DNA from: Aristolochia californica
Lineage: Eukaryota; Streptophyta; Magnoliopsida; Piperales; Aristolochiaceae
DNA: 64,000 bases
NCBI GenBank assembly: GCA_029961685.1
Contig: JARWKL010000010.1
Span: 4,340,001 to 4,404,000, forward strand
Reading direction: 5' to 3'
Of this stretch, positions 51,301 to 63,300 are shown piece by piece. The translations under genes were made by a program, and so were the position numbers. The notes below the pieces were generated by a model. That model was not told the DNA's origin and searched no databases. It was given only the letters and a program-made list of their open reading frames with translations. The first letter of the stretch is position 1. Every line of letters begins with the position of its first letter.

Positions 51301-54300
51301 GACCCCATAAATTTGAATAAACTAACTCAAATAAACTCTGATTACATTGTGGATGAGAAAAAAATTGGCTCTATGGTCTTTCCCCAACTGACATGAATCA
51401 CATTGAAAAGACAAAGTGGAATGCAACTCTGGAGACAACTGTGTCAGCTTCTCTATAGATGGATTTTGTAGCCTCAAGTACCATTGGAAGGAGGAGTCAG
51501 TTGTTTGGAGTGCTGACGGTGATGAATTTACAAAACCTTCCAAGTTGTAAAGGCGTCCACTCTCATGCCTTGAATCAATTGTCTTCTTTATTTGAATGCC
51601 GTAGAAAACTCAATTAAGGAAAAAGGTTAAATAGCACTGTGAGGACTTTGTAAGTTGGCTCACTAACAATAAAATAACTGGGAAATTAGGAACAAATAAA
51701 ACAGATCTAGGGATAAGGAGGGATAAGGAGGAGGTCGGCTTAATTATCCCAACACCGTCTGCAGAGGAGAGAACGATCTGCTGATGTTACATTCTTAAAT
51801 TGTGAGGACTGATTAAGAGAGGAAAAAACTGAAGACGTACCTGACATGTGCATAGATGCATCGGGTGAATGACTCTAGGAGAAACTTGACCTAAACTAGC
51901 CATAGTAGCTAAGACAGTAGGAACATTCTGGCTCATCGATGATGAGGTAGTTGTCAACTGGACCATGCATTGAGCTAGCTGCTGAAGCTCGTCAGGTGCA
52001 CCAGGAAGAATGCCAAATAGTACCAATAGTCGAGGCCTTCCTATCTTCTGTAACACTTGAATTAGCCCAGGCAAGCTTACCATACTTATACCACTTCCTT
52101 TCACTATTACCATCATCACGATCTCTGTTACAGCTAGAGACATCTCTGCCTCGACCATGACGATCTCATCCATGCTTATTGGAGGTTTCTGAGCGATATT
52201 TTACTTGCTGAAAAAGAAGCACAATTGCCTTTGTACCCTTTTCAGATGGAACCACTACCACTTCAACCTGACTAACTTGATTAAAATACCTTGGTGAGGG
52301 ATGGTACATCAATTGCTGCAAGAATCTGAGGTCGAACTACTTCATAGTCTGAGCTAAAATCATCTAGAAATTTAGCAACATACAACTCATGTGTCTACTT
52401 TTGAAGATCAATTTCATTTGTTGTAATTGGGTGATAAATTTCAATCTCTTGTAGAATCTCTTGCAGTTCATTGAAGTAGTCCACTACAAGTCTATCTCTC
52501 CTCTTCAAGGCAAACAATTGAGTGTAGAATGGAATTCTTGACAAATTACTCTCTTGAGCTTATAAGGACTTGAGGACGGTCCAAATTTGTCTGGAAGTCT
52601 CACAATTTGTTAGCAAGTCGCTCATAGGTACTCCCCTTCCTAGTCTCGGAAAAGTGATGATCTCCGCTTGTGCTAGTTTTATCCCATGGGGGCTTTGGAA
52701 TGAACGCAATTGAAGGCGTTTCGATGCAAAAAGTGAATCAGCGGTAAGAATCACGGACCAAGTGGCGGGCCATATCTCCTCTTGGCTCCTGACTAAGAAG
52801 TCCTTCTCCTCCTTTGTGGGTACCATTGTCCGTGAAAACTGGAGAAACTTGGCAATGATGCACATTGGGACAAAGGTCCAAGTCATGCAAGAATAAACCC
52901 CTCCTAAACCCGGTTACCTTAAGTTAAACTTTGATGGCTCTTCTCTTGGTAATCCTAGGATTGCTGGCTTCGGAGGTGTTATTTCGGATCCTTCCGGTAA
53001 TCAGCATTTCTCGTATGCCGGCCTTTTAGGCATCTCCGATTCTACGTCAGCTGAGCTACAAGGCCTCCTCAATGGGTTCCGTGTTTTCAAAGACAAGTGC
53101 AACGGTCCCCTTCACATTGAAGGGGACTCGAAGGTGGTCATTGGTTGGTGTGACTGTGCATCCCCTCCCCCGTGGCGCCATTGGGACATCTTTTGGGAGA
53201 TTCTAGAAATTGCCTCCTATTTTCTTTTATTTGGTCTCACATTCCGATATCCGCAAATTTAGCAGCAAATGTGCTTGCCAAGCAGGGAGCAACCCTACAA
53301 TCACTTGTTATTAGGGACCTGCTCCCTCCTCCTTTGTATTTTTTCTCTTGTTAATATAAATACATCTTTATCAAAAAAAAAAAAGTCTCACAATTTATGA
53401 CTTGCTTTTTAAATTTTATATCCATACTATTGAGCAGCTAGGTCATAACTTGATTGTCCTCTATTTCCCAATCGCCTGTAAGTGGTTGTAGAGGATCATT
53501 CTTTATATATTTAGCTCTCCTCTTGGCTTTCAAGTAAATTTTTATGGATCTGGCCCAATTCAAATAATTTGCGAGTATCACTCAGTTTATCTATAGTAAT
53601 ACCAATTATATCTTTCCCTCATATACTCCTTTCATTGAGTAGACAATTTGTCCCAAATTAGACTTGATTACTACTTAGGGCACATCAAATAATACATAGA
53701 ATGTTGTTCAACAATAAAATTCAATTAAGAATCAATCAAAAATATATCCAACAACCTGCGCATATAGTGTGGGCCCCTCACAGGATGTAAACTTAGGGCA
53801 TCCAAAAACACAACTGATATGATTACATTGTTATTGTATTGTAATCAAAGTGAATCAGTAGTAGAAGTCAATGAAGGCTGATGTCAGTCCTGATGATGAT
53901 GATACAAACACACTCTATAGGTCTAGAAGGCCTGCGTAGGCATAGTATTGGGATAGAGAACCCAAAAAACTGTCTAGGAGCACATAAAACTTATAAAACT
54001 ATCCCTAGGGTTATGGCACAAGTAAAAGGAAACATGCTTAACCTTTACCTTTAATCAGCATCAATTTCCTGAAGTCCTTCTGGAGAATTTTCCAAGTTGA
54101 GAACGAGAATATTTTTACTAAAACCCCTTAACAATCAGATCGATTACTCTGATACGATGATAAAAATAAGTGAAATTGAGATAATAGAGGAAAATGAGAA
54201 AAGAAAATTTTGAAGTGCTGCAGTGTGTGGCACTTTTCTCAAAGGTCAAAATTTGACCTACCTTTTTATTGAATAGATCACTTAAGTGTAAACTTAGTAC

Positions 54301-57300
54301 AGTGACATAAATACCCCTCTAGACTCAATTACTTATATATCTCCTAGTATATACATCATATAAACTTGAAAATTGGATCCGATGTACACCATAATAGACA
54401 AATACTCTCCTAATTGTAGAGGGGAAAACACCAAGTCTATAAAATATCCAAAATACCCTTGACACTAACATGCTTAGCATCATTGTTTTTATCATAAGTA
54501 TTATTAATCAATTTATGAAACAATCAATTGAAGTTCACTTGGATGCAATCGACAAAGTTTCAAAGTTATTGAAAGGAGCACTAGGAAAGGAATTATGGTA
54601 GAGACCAAATGGAAATTTTGACATTAAACGGCTTGTAGATGCGGATTTTGTAGGTTCTAAGTTCAACCCATAGGACAACTATTGGGTATTGCACCTTGTT
54701 GGTGGTAATCTAGCAACATGGAAAAGTAAAAACAAAAAATAGTGGTTTGATCTAGTGCTAAAGCTAAGTATAGTGTTGTGACTCATATTGCCGTGAGTTA
54801 TTATGGGAGAAGTCTCTATGGTTGAGTTTGGGTTTATTTTTTTGATGAAATGTGATTTTATTAAGAGAGCAAAAAAAGAGGAGCTAACTCCTGACAACAA
54901 GAGATTTTTTTTTTTTTGAAAAGGAGATGTGTATATATAAACAAGAGAATTGCATAAATTATAAAGAGGAGAGCATGTCCCTGACAACCATGGATTGTAG
55001 GGTAGCTCCGTTTTTAGTAAGCGCATCGGCTGCCGAATTTGTAGATCTCGGAATGTGAGACCAAATACAAGATAATAAAGAACAACTTTCAATAATCTCC
55101 CAAAAAATGTCCCAATGACGCCACGGGGGAGGGGATGCACGCTCGCACCAACCAATGACCACCTTCGAATCCCCTTCGATATGGAGAGGGCCGGAGCACT
55201 TATCTCGAAAAACTCGAAGCCCATTGAGGAGGCCGTGAAGCATTGCCGAGGTAGAGTCTGAGATACCTAGAGGGCCGGCATATGAATAAAGTTGGTTACC
55301 TAGGTGATCCGTGATAACCCCGCCGAACCCTGAGAGTCCAAGGTTACCAAAAGAGGGGTCCATTCCTGCATAATCCGGGCATTTGTCTTCAAGTGCAGCC
55401 TAGCCAAATTAAACCAGTTATCACGGACAATAGTTCCCACAAATGAGGAGAAAGACTTCTTTGTCAGGAGCCAAGAGGAAATATGCCCAACCACTCGATC
55501 CGCCACCCAATCTGCAAATTTGATTTTTCCTTCAAACCTTCTGCGATTGCGCTCATTCCATAAACCTCACGGTATAAAGCTAGCACAAGCCGATAGCATC
55601 ACCTTGCTGAGACCAGGAAGGGACATACCAAGTAGAAATTTACTGAATGACATCAAATCGGCCGCCATACAAAATTGAATCTCCACCCTGCTGAGATTGC
55701 AAGGAGGTTCCTTGCTTGGCTAAAGCATCAGTCACATAATTTGCTGATCTCGGAATGAGAGACCAAAAACAATAAAAAAATATTGACAATATCCAAAATT
55801 TCAAAAAAGGCATCCCAGTGGCGCCACGGAGATGAAGAGGCATTCTCTCACCAGTCGATCACCACCTTAGAGTTTGGGTTTATTCTTTAAAATCTTCTGG
55901 TCATGGGGTGTGATAATTAGGTTGTGATTTTTGTTATCAACAATCCAGTTTTCATGAATGGATTAAACACGTCGAGGCTAACTATCACTTTATTCAAAAT
56001 GCAATGGTGAGAGCTAAGGTTGCTACTTCATGTCAAAACTACAAATCTTCTCGGAGGTTTATTAATGAAGGCCTTGAGTAGGAAGGAATACATGTCTTTT
56101 TGAGACAAATTGGGTTATATGATATGTATTCTCCAGTTTGTGTTGTGTTGAGAGTTGTAACTTAGGGGTATTTTGGTTCAGCGGGATTGTATGCGGCTAT
56201 TTTAGGGGATCCCGAGGAATCAGAAAAGAATACCCCTCATCCCATTTGCTCTTCAATGTGGTGGCAAAATACCTCTCGTCCCTAATTTACTCGGCCCAGG
56301 ATTTGGGATGGCTTCTCTCCACGACGGATTGCACGGTCTTCGATATTCCAATCCTCCAGTTTGTGGATGACATCATTTATTTTGGTGTTGGTACCATGTA
56401 TCAGATTAAAAAGTTGCATGAAGTTTTGGGCTTATTTGAGTTGGCCTTTGGGCAACATATCAATTGGAAGAAAACCACCCTTCTTGGTTATCACATGCAC
56501 GCCTCTGTGCTTCGTGATATGGTAGATTACGTGGTGTGCGTTAGAGAACATGCTAGCAACATATTTGGCTCTCCGCCTTTTTGACTCTCAGCCTTCAGCA
56601 CCATTATAGTCCCCCCTTATTGAGAAGTTCGAGAAGATATTAGCCACTTGGAGGGGCAAAGAACCCAAGATGGTGACGAATGAACATGATAAGCTGCCAT
56701 ACCTAAGTCAAAACTGGTTGAACTATGAACTGGGGATGGAAGCATGAGGTACAAATGCTAAGGTCAAGGCAACAGAGATCTAGGTCATGCATTGAGCAAT
56801 CTACTGTTGCTAATGTATCAATTGTTGCATATCATCTGGAGCACCCGGTGTAACCAACATAGAAGAATCTAAACTCCCACTTCCACTATCAAGAGTTGTA
56901 GAATTAGCCCATGCAGGCTTCCCAAATTTAACCCAACACCTGTTAGAATAATGATTAATTTTGCGATAATGAAAACACTTCCTTTCTGACTTACAATCAC
57001 CACGTCCTCTACCTCCGCCTTGGCCCTCTCGACCTCAGTCTCTACCTCTACCTCCGGAAGAATTTGTAGGGGTTGATGTAGTGTTGCACGCATTAAGAGC
57101 AGTGGCTTCCATTATCTTACTTCCTTTACCTGTTCCAAGTACAATAGTCTTTTCAACCTTCATAATCCGATTAAAAGTGTTAGAGAGAGTAGGGATTTCA
57201 TCTGAAGCTAACATCTAGGCTTTAATAACATCAAATTCAGCACCTAAACTATTGATTTTCAGGACGCCATGGATTTAGCTCATGGAGAAAAAGAGAAGAC

Positions 57301-60300
57301 TCATAGGGAGAAAACAGGAGGACGAAGAGGTTTTGGACTTGTTGTCCTAACCCTTCCCTTGAAGCTTAATTTATAGATTAATCAAACTACAGTATTACAA
57401 TAATACCCTTGGAACTTTAGCCTAATTACATTAATGCCATCTCTATGAGATGACTCTTTATTTACCATCATACCTTCATTGTATGGGCCTATGGGCCTCT
57501 CCTTGGTCTATGAGCCTTGAGCCATCTTCCACATCTCTTGGATGTGTGGGCCTTCCTTGGTCTTATTGGCTTGGATCCATCTTCCATCACACTTGGATAT
57601 GTGGGCCTTCCTTGGTCGTGTGGGCTTGGGCCCATCTTCCAACACCCCCTCAAGTTGGGGGTAAGAGAACATCATGAACTCCCAGCTTGTTGCAAATGGT
57701 GTATAGGATTTTCTCGTATAAAATGGCAGTCCTCCATATCTTCCAACACTCCCCCTTACGCTGGTGGTCTCTTCCATGAGGCCCAATTGGCATAAGATAA
57801 GTGAGATTAAAATTACTCCAAACCGTATGACATCACTCCATACTCCAGTCATAACTCATGCTGGATGTAGGACACACTCTGATCTTCTGTAAGTATTGGG
57901 TCTATACGCAATGCTCAGAAATGTAATAAAACTCCTCCATCACCGTGTCCCTCAACAGGACACTGACTCTCAAATGGTAGGAGTAATAAATATTAATTAA
58001 GGGGGGTAACGGGTAATTACCCGGAAGATGATATTCTGGGGCCACTATATGCTTTCTTCTTCATCAGAATAGCCAATGCTGACAACAATCAAGCAGCTGA
58101 GAAGTCCTTCAATAATAATGTCTAAGCCAAAGAGACACAATAGCAACAACTTAAATGGGCATGGGACCAATAACTCATACCAAATAATAAAAATCTTTGT
58201 AAAAGGACCCATGAAATAATCCGATGCGAGTATATGTACCAAATAATATGGTGACCAAGGAATATGCTGCCAATACTTCAAAATAATAATCCAGCCGAAG
58301 ACAGAGGACTGAGACGAGCTGACTCAAATATCTGACCAATATTGCCGAGTCACGGGAGGAATCGGCATATAACTTGGGACCCGGAATAGGACCCCGTATA
58401 ACTGAGGCAGAAACAAGTGGGCCGAGTCAGGTTAACCCAGACCCGAGTTGACCTGGACCGGGTTGAGCCGAGTTAACTCGGCAGAACATAGGCTGAGCTT
58501 GGGTCGGCAGCATCGTTGAGTTAACTCTGCCCGGTCCGGGATGCAATCAGGCTCTCGATTAAATCAAGTTTCCTAACTTAGGGAACTTGATATTCGGCTG
58601 TCTTCGTCTTCCTCCCGCAGTGCCGAACTGAGCGGAATTGCAGAAAAAACTTGGCAGAACGGAATCTCGCAGAGTTGTCTTCTCCGACAATGGCAACGGA
58701 AACAACTGGCTGATTCGTCGGGGACGCTTATTCTCCCGAGCAAGCAGCAGTTACTCGAGATTAATCAGCAACCAAGGATAGCGACGAACAGCAGAGATAC
58801 AAGAACTCTCTTCCTGGCAGAAACAGTATTCTCAGCTTCCTTCCTGTTTCTGCGGTGAAAAAAAATTAAACCAGTGAAGGAGACAACCAGAGGAATTTCC
58901 GAAACCAGCAGCGGGTTGTGATCAGCAACTTCCGGAAATAGAAGATCCGGCAGATTAACTCGGCCGAACCAGAAATAGATGGGTCTTTATCCTCCAGAAA
59001 ATGGCAACTTTCCAGGCTGGTGATTGCCGAGCAGTAAAGGAAACTTTCCAAAAATAGATTATACGATAGGAAAAATCTTTCCTGAATGATCACAGAGACA
59101 GTAGCAATGCGGAACTGAACTGGAAATTTTTCAATACGGGAACGGAAATTGACTGGAAGCTTGCCTGGATAGCAGCGTGATAGAACTAGACTTTTTCCAG
59201 CAATATTCTTCGAGTAGATCAGCTTCTTTATATGATTTTCATTCTCCTCTTCTCTGTAGCAAACGTCGAAGAGGTGGTAGAGTAGCAACGGCATGCTTTG
59301 GATTACTCAAACGACAAGAAAGCAAGTCCAACCATCCATGCCTTCACTTCGGGGATTGTAAAAAAAATGCAGATTAGCAGTAGTTAACCAATAAAGCAAT
59401 TAGCGCAGTCCAGCAGAGAGATCAGTAGACAGCAGAAAAGAGACCAAAGGAGTTTCTGAAAAAAATAGCAATAACTTTCGGGATGTAATGCAGTCAATCC
59501 AGCAATTTGCCAAGATAGCTTCAGCTTTCTAGCGTAGAGCTTTCCAAGATAAGGAACAACGCTGTTGGATCCTTGATTCTAATAAATCAGTAACTTTCCA
59601 ATAATAACGATGCTAGCAGAATGCCAGATCGTCCAGAGAGCAATCAGCGAGGTCCAGCAGAATACCACCCAATAGGCTGATTAGCATGCTACGAGATTGC
59701 AATCAGCAACTTCCAGAAATAAATCATAGCAGCAGAAACTGGATCCTTAGCAGAGGCTGCATCCTGCAGTCGATGCCAATGAAGTTGATACGACTTGCTG
59801 TATTGTGAGACAATCTAGTGCTTAATTGAAGACGAAGTTGTTGCTGCTAACGAAAGATACCGAACAGAAACAACAGCAATCCGAACAGAGCTTGGACGTT
59901 CAAAACAACAGCAATCCGAACAGAAATCTTGCTGTTAACAATGCTGAAGCAGAACAGAGATACCTAAACAGAGATCACGATCTTCTGATAAAAATAGCAA
60001 CGTCCCAAACAATGTATAATCTCCGAGGTGGCTAATGACCAATGGCTTCCTGATTGATCTTAGAGACAGATACGTCTGAGCTTGCCACCTTGGTGATTGC
60101 CATTCACACCTTTGCAGCAGCAAGGAAAGATTTCATCAACGACGAGAGCAATTCGTCTAGGCTTCTGCTTCCCTGCTGAGATGAAGCCCAAGGTACCACG
60201 AGAGCAAAATAATTCCAAGGTATAATCAATGGTGATCAATCTACTATCAGCAGGGACGATGATCTTGTGCTATTGCTATGCTGGTCTTCGGACTGCAGAA

Positions 60301-63300
60301 TTCTTGATCACTGGGAATCACTCAACGTAGGATCCCAGAGAGAGAAAAAAATCTTATTATGCTCCACTCGCCGTGCTCAAAATTCAGACTACAACGTCTC
60401 ATTGGTTTGTTATGAGCAGTAAACCTTTCTGAAACACGGCAACAAGGTTTCTGAGAGACAACCGGAGTCTCAGAAATTGAGAGCAGCAGCAATAAACAAA
60501 TTTTGGAAGCACCTTGGAGAGTCCTTGAAGCCATACCAGAGAGCCTTTCCAGCAACGCCAGAGACAAATATGCAACTCAAGCAAGAAGGAAAAAGACTAA
60601 CAAAATAAAAAAACGAATTCCAGCAACTATAAAAAATGAATCAATATGAGAACAAAAAAATAATGGGTTTCTGGAATCCTGAAAACAATGCTCTGATACC
60701 ATGTTGATTTTCAGGACTCCATCGATTTAGCTCATGGAGAAAAATAAAAGACTCATTGGGAGAAAACATGAGGATGAAGAGGTTATGGGCTTGTTGTCCT
60801 AACCCTTCCCCTGAAGCTCAAATAATAGATTAATCAAACTACAGTATTAAAAAAATACCCCTGGAACTTTAACCTAATTATATTAATGCCATCTCTATGA
60901 GATGACTCTTTATTTACCATCTTGCCATCACTGTATGGGCTTATGGGCCTTCTCCTTGGTCTATGAGCCTTGAGCCCATCTTCCACATCTCTTGGATGTG
61001 TGGGCCTTCCTTGGTCTTATGGGTTTGGGCCCATCTTCCAACACACTTGGATATGTGGGTTTTCCTTGGTCGTGTGGGTTTGGGCCCATCTTCCAACACA
61101 CTCGGATATGTGGGCCTTCCTTGGTCGTGTGGGCTTGGACCCCATCTTCCAACATAAACCGTCCAATTTTTTTGCAACAAGCAGCTGATTTTGCTGTTTT
61201 CTCAACTCATTTTCATCTGTAGTAAACGGATGATATACATTGATCTCTTGTCATATGCCAATGAATGCTGATTTTTCTGTTTTCTCAACTCATTTTCTCC
61301 TTCCAGCAGGTCGTCCTCTTAAAAATTGGCAACAATTTGTAGTAGAATACTCCCAACAATGATCTACTACTCTGATACCATGTAAAAATCATGATTTGGG
61401 TGAAGGAAGAGGAGAAAATTGGGAGGAAAAAGGAGAAGGAGAAGAAGAAATTTCTGAAGACCCTGAAAGGCTTTGTTTGGGAACTGTACATGAATTCCTA
61501 GACTTCTTAAATAGGTCTTTTGAATTACAAATTACAAAAATGCCCTATTCATTTATCCTTTTATCTCCCTAACTACACATCCTATTTACATGAAAATATA
61601 ACTACTGATATAATTTAACATACAGAACAAGATTACATAAAGAAAATTAACCACTAAAGTGGTAAAATGACCAAAAATTACCCCTGTAGGGTAAAATGAG
61701 CAAAATACCCTGGATGTATTTTCTAACATAATGATCACGAGTTGCAAGATTCCAAAAAGCCAGCACAATATACCGGAAACAGCCTTAACACGACCACTAG
61801 TATATATGCTCTGCACTCGGAATGTTTCCACAAAATATCAATCAAACAGCACTAATTAACCTGTTATGGACTCAATAATACTGAGTCATCTACTTTACTT
61901 TTATTATTTATGTTGCTTTTAATTTCGAATTTTATTGATTTGTAATAAGGCTTAAAGGTAGGGGTAGAATTGGGTTTTTTAACCCTAACCTATGTTGATG
62001 TTAATTACCCTATTTAAGGGGTAATAATGGAGAAATAAAACCGAAGTTCGGATTTAGCTTAAACTAGAGTACATTAGGTTAATCTAGGTTCTCCTCGAGC
62101 TCCCACTTCTGGGATTTTGGGCGTGAACCTTTCCTTCGGCGTTAGAGCTTGTGTGAGTGGGTTGGGAAGGTTGAGAAGGGAAGAGAATCGGAAATCTCTA
62201 CCTGACGGGGTGGAGAGAAACCTGGTGTTTCACGGAACTAAGGAGGAAGAAGGGTTGTGTGAACCCCTTCTTCAGCCGAGACGAGGGCGGAGGAATTTCT
62301 GCTTCATCGTGACGGCAAGAGGCTTGCTTCATTCACGGAACCGAGGACGGAAGACGAAGGAAGAGAATCGAACCCTGTCCGGGAAGAACTCTTCTTCCTT
62401 CACGGCGAAACAGGGTCCCTTCACGGCAAAACAGGGTATTTCACGGCAAAAACAGGGGATACGATTTACCTAAGTTAAAAAAGGTAAATTGAGATTGATT
62501 TTCCTAAGTTCATAAGGTTGAGTTTTATTATTAAATTACCTGTGCGTGAATAGTGTCTGAACTCATTTGTGAGAGAAAAAGAATTCTGTTTCCAACTTTA
62601 GAGTGGTTGGAGACGAAATTCTTGGTTCTTTACGGAGAGTAAACCCGTGTACGTGCTGGATTCATCAGTATTTCGCCGAGTTACTAGATCCATGGCGAGG
62701 GACCATAACATAACCATCCGACAAAGTAGATAGATGAACAAAACAGTACATGGCAGCATTAAATTTGAGATATATAACCTCCCAGAAAATCTCTGTACCA
62801 ACCTAGGATGAAGGCTCCAGTAGGGCAGCAAGCACAATTTTAATCCCAACAAAAGGTACCATAGCATCATGGACTGCTCAAGCTGAAATTACACCTTTAA
62901 ATCATGGGTTGTGGCACAAATTAAAAGGAAAAAGAGAGACTTTTTACTACATGTGGGAACAAACAGGTGGGATTTTCCCCAAAGTTCAGTGTTATACAGG
63001 TTGTGTAAGAGAAAAGAGCATCATGATCTTATCAGGATGTGCAATCACTCCTATCATACCATGTGAAAGGTGACTAATACTCATGTTAACTATAGAATCA
63101 AAGAAATAGGAGAAGAAAAAGAAAGGAGATGTGGAAAAGAAGGATATAAAAAATTAGTGTTGGCTGACGAAAATGGCTTTTATGACTTGACTCTAGAACT
63201 GAAGACATGCCAAATAGTAACTTGACTTTAGAACCCAAGACTAGTGGAGGATAATTACAGTTATACCCTCAGAATCCAATATGACCAAAATACCCGTTAG

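Larger units (their letters stand above)
49787..54470 (-). mobile_element. Ty1/copia element, decayed
   Basis: The 5' LTR (54158-54470) lies at the right, with primer-binding site TCGTATCAGAGTAATC on the minus strand. The 3' LTR is truncated (49787-49897) against the LINE tail and is followed by a purine tract. Domains on the minus strand from right to left are gag (51787-52560, 53397-54157), GAG-pre-integrase (51322-51543, [34 protein letters not shown]), integrase (50978-51256, [35 protein letters not shown]) and RNase H (49950-50230). The RT part is degenerate or deleted. A LINE copy splits gag at 52609-53382. All frames are broken. Confidence 0.8.
54471..56134 (+). mobile_element. Ty1/copia fragment (+ strand), RT end and RNase H
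   Basis: 54500-54838 reads [19 protein letters not shown], then [11 protein letters not shown] and [12 protein letters not shown], the copia RT-RNase H junction. It resumes after a LINE at 55885 with [19 protein letters not shown] and [14 protein letters not shown], the RNase H end. The two parts join through a 15-bp duplication. The upstream half and LTRs are missing. Confidence 0.78.
57250..61154 (-). mobile_element. Non-autonomous LTR retrotransposon (LARD-like), 3.9 kb
   Basis: LTRs 57250-57644 and 60702-61154 match those of the 8635-11039 element. An exact 5-bp duplication TAAAC flanks it (57245-57249, 61155-61159). The primer-binding site TGGTATCAGAGC on the minus strand adjoins the right LTR. 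The 3.06-kb internal region is longer than the 1.69 kb of its relative. Both share a block with AAGTGGGCCGAGTCAGGTTAA-like sequence next to the left LTR (about 58410-58450 and 9608-9640). No gag or pol domain is recognisable. Confidence 0.87.
56677..61728 (-). mobile_element. Ty1/copia 5' part: LTR and gag, split by an LTR element
   Basis: The 5' LTR (61381-61728, TGTAAAAATCATG to TTCTAACA) adjoins primer-binding site TGGTATCAGAGT on the minus strand. Gag is at 61155-61380 and 56680-57249 and has a zinc knuckle read as [14 protein letters not shown], whose second Cys is replaced by Tyr, then [14 protein letters not shown]. The pol region is missing. Gag is similar to that of the 49787-54470 element. 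The element at 57250-61154 interrupts it. Confidence 0.72.

Noticed and set aside
60941..61222. Several overlapping ORFs on both strands
   Set aside because: All are readings of the LTR minisatellite. The 55-bp period shifts frame, so the same repeat stays open in many frames.
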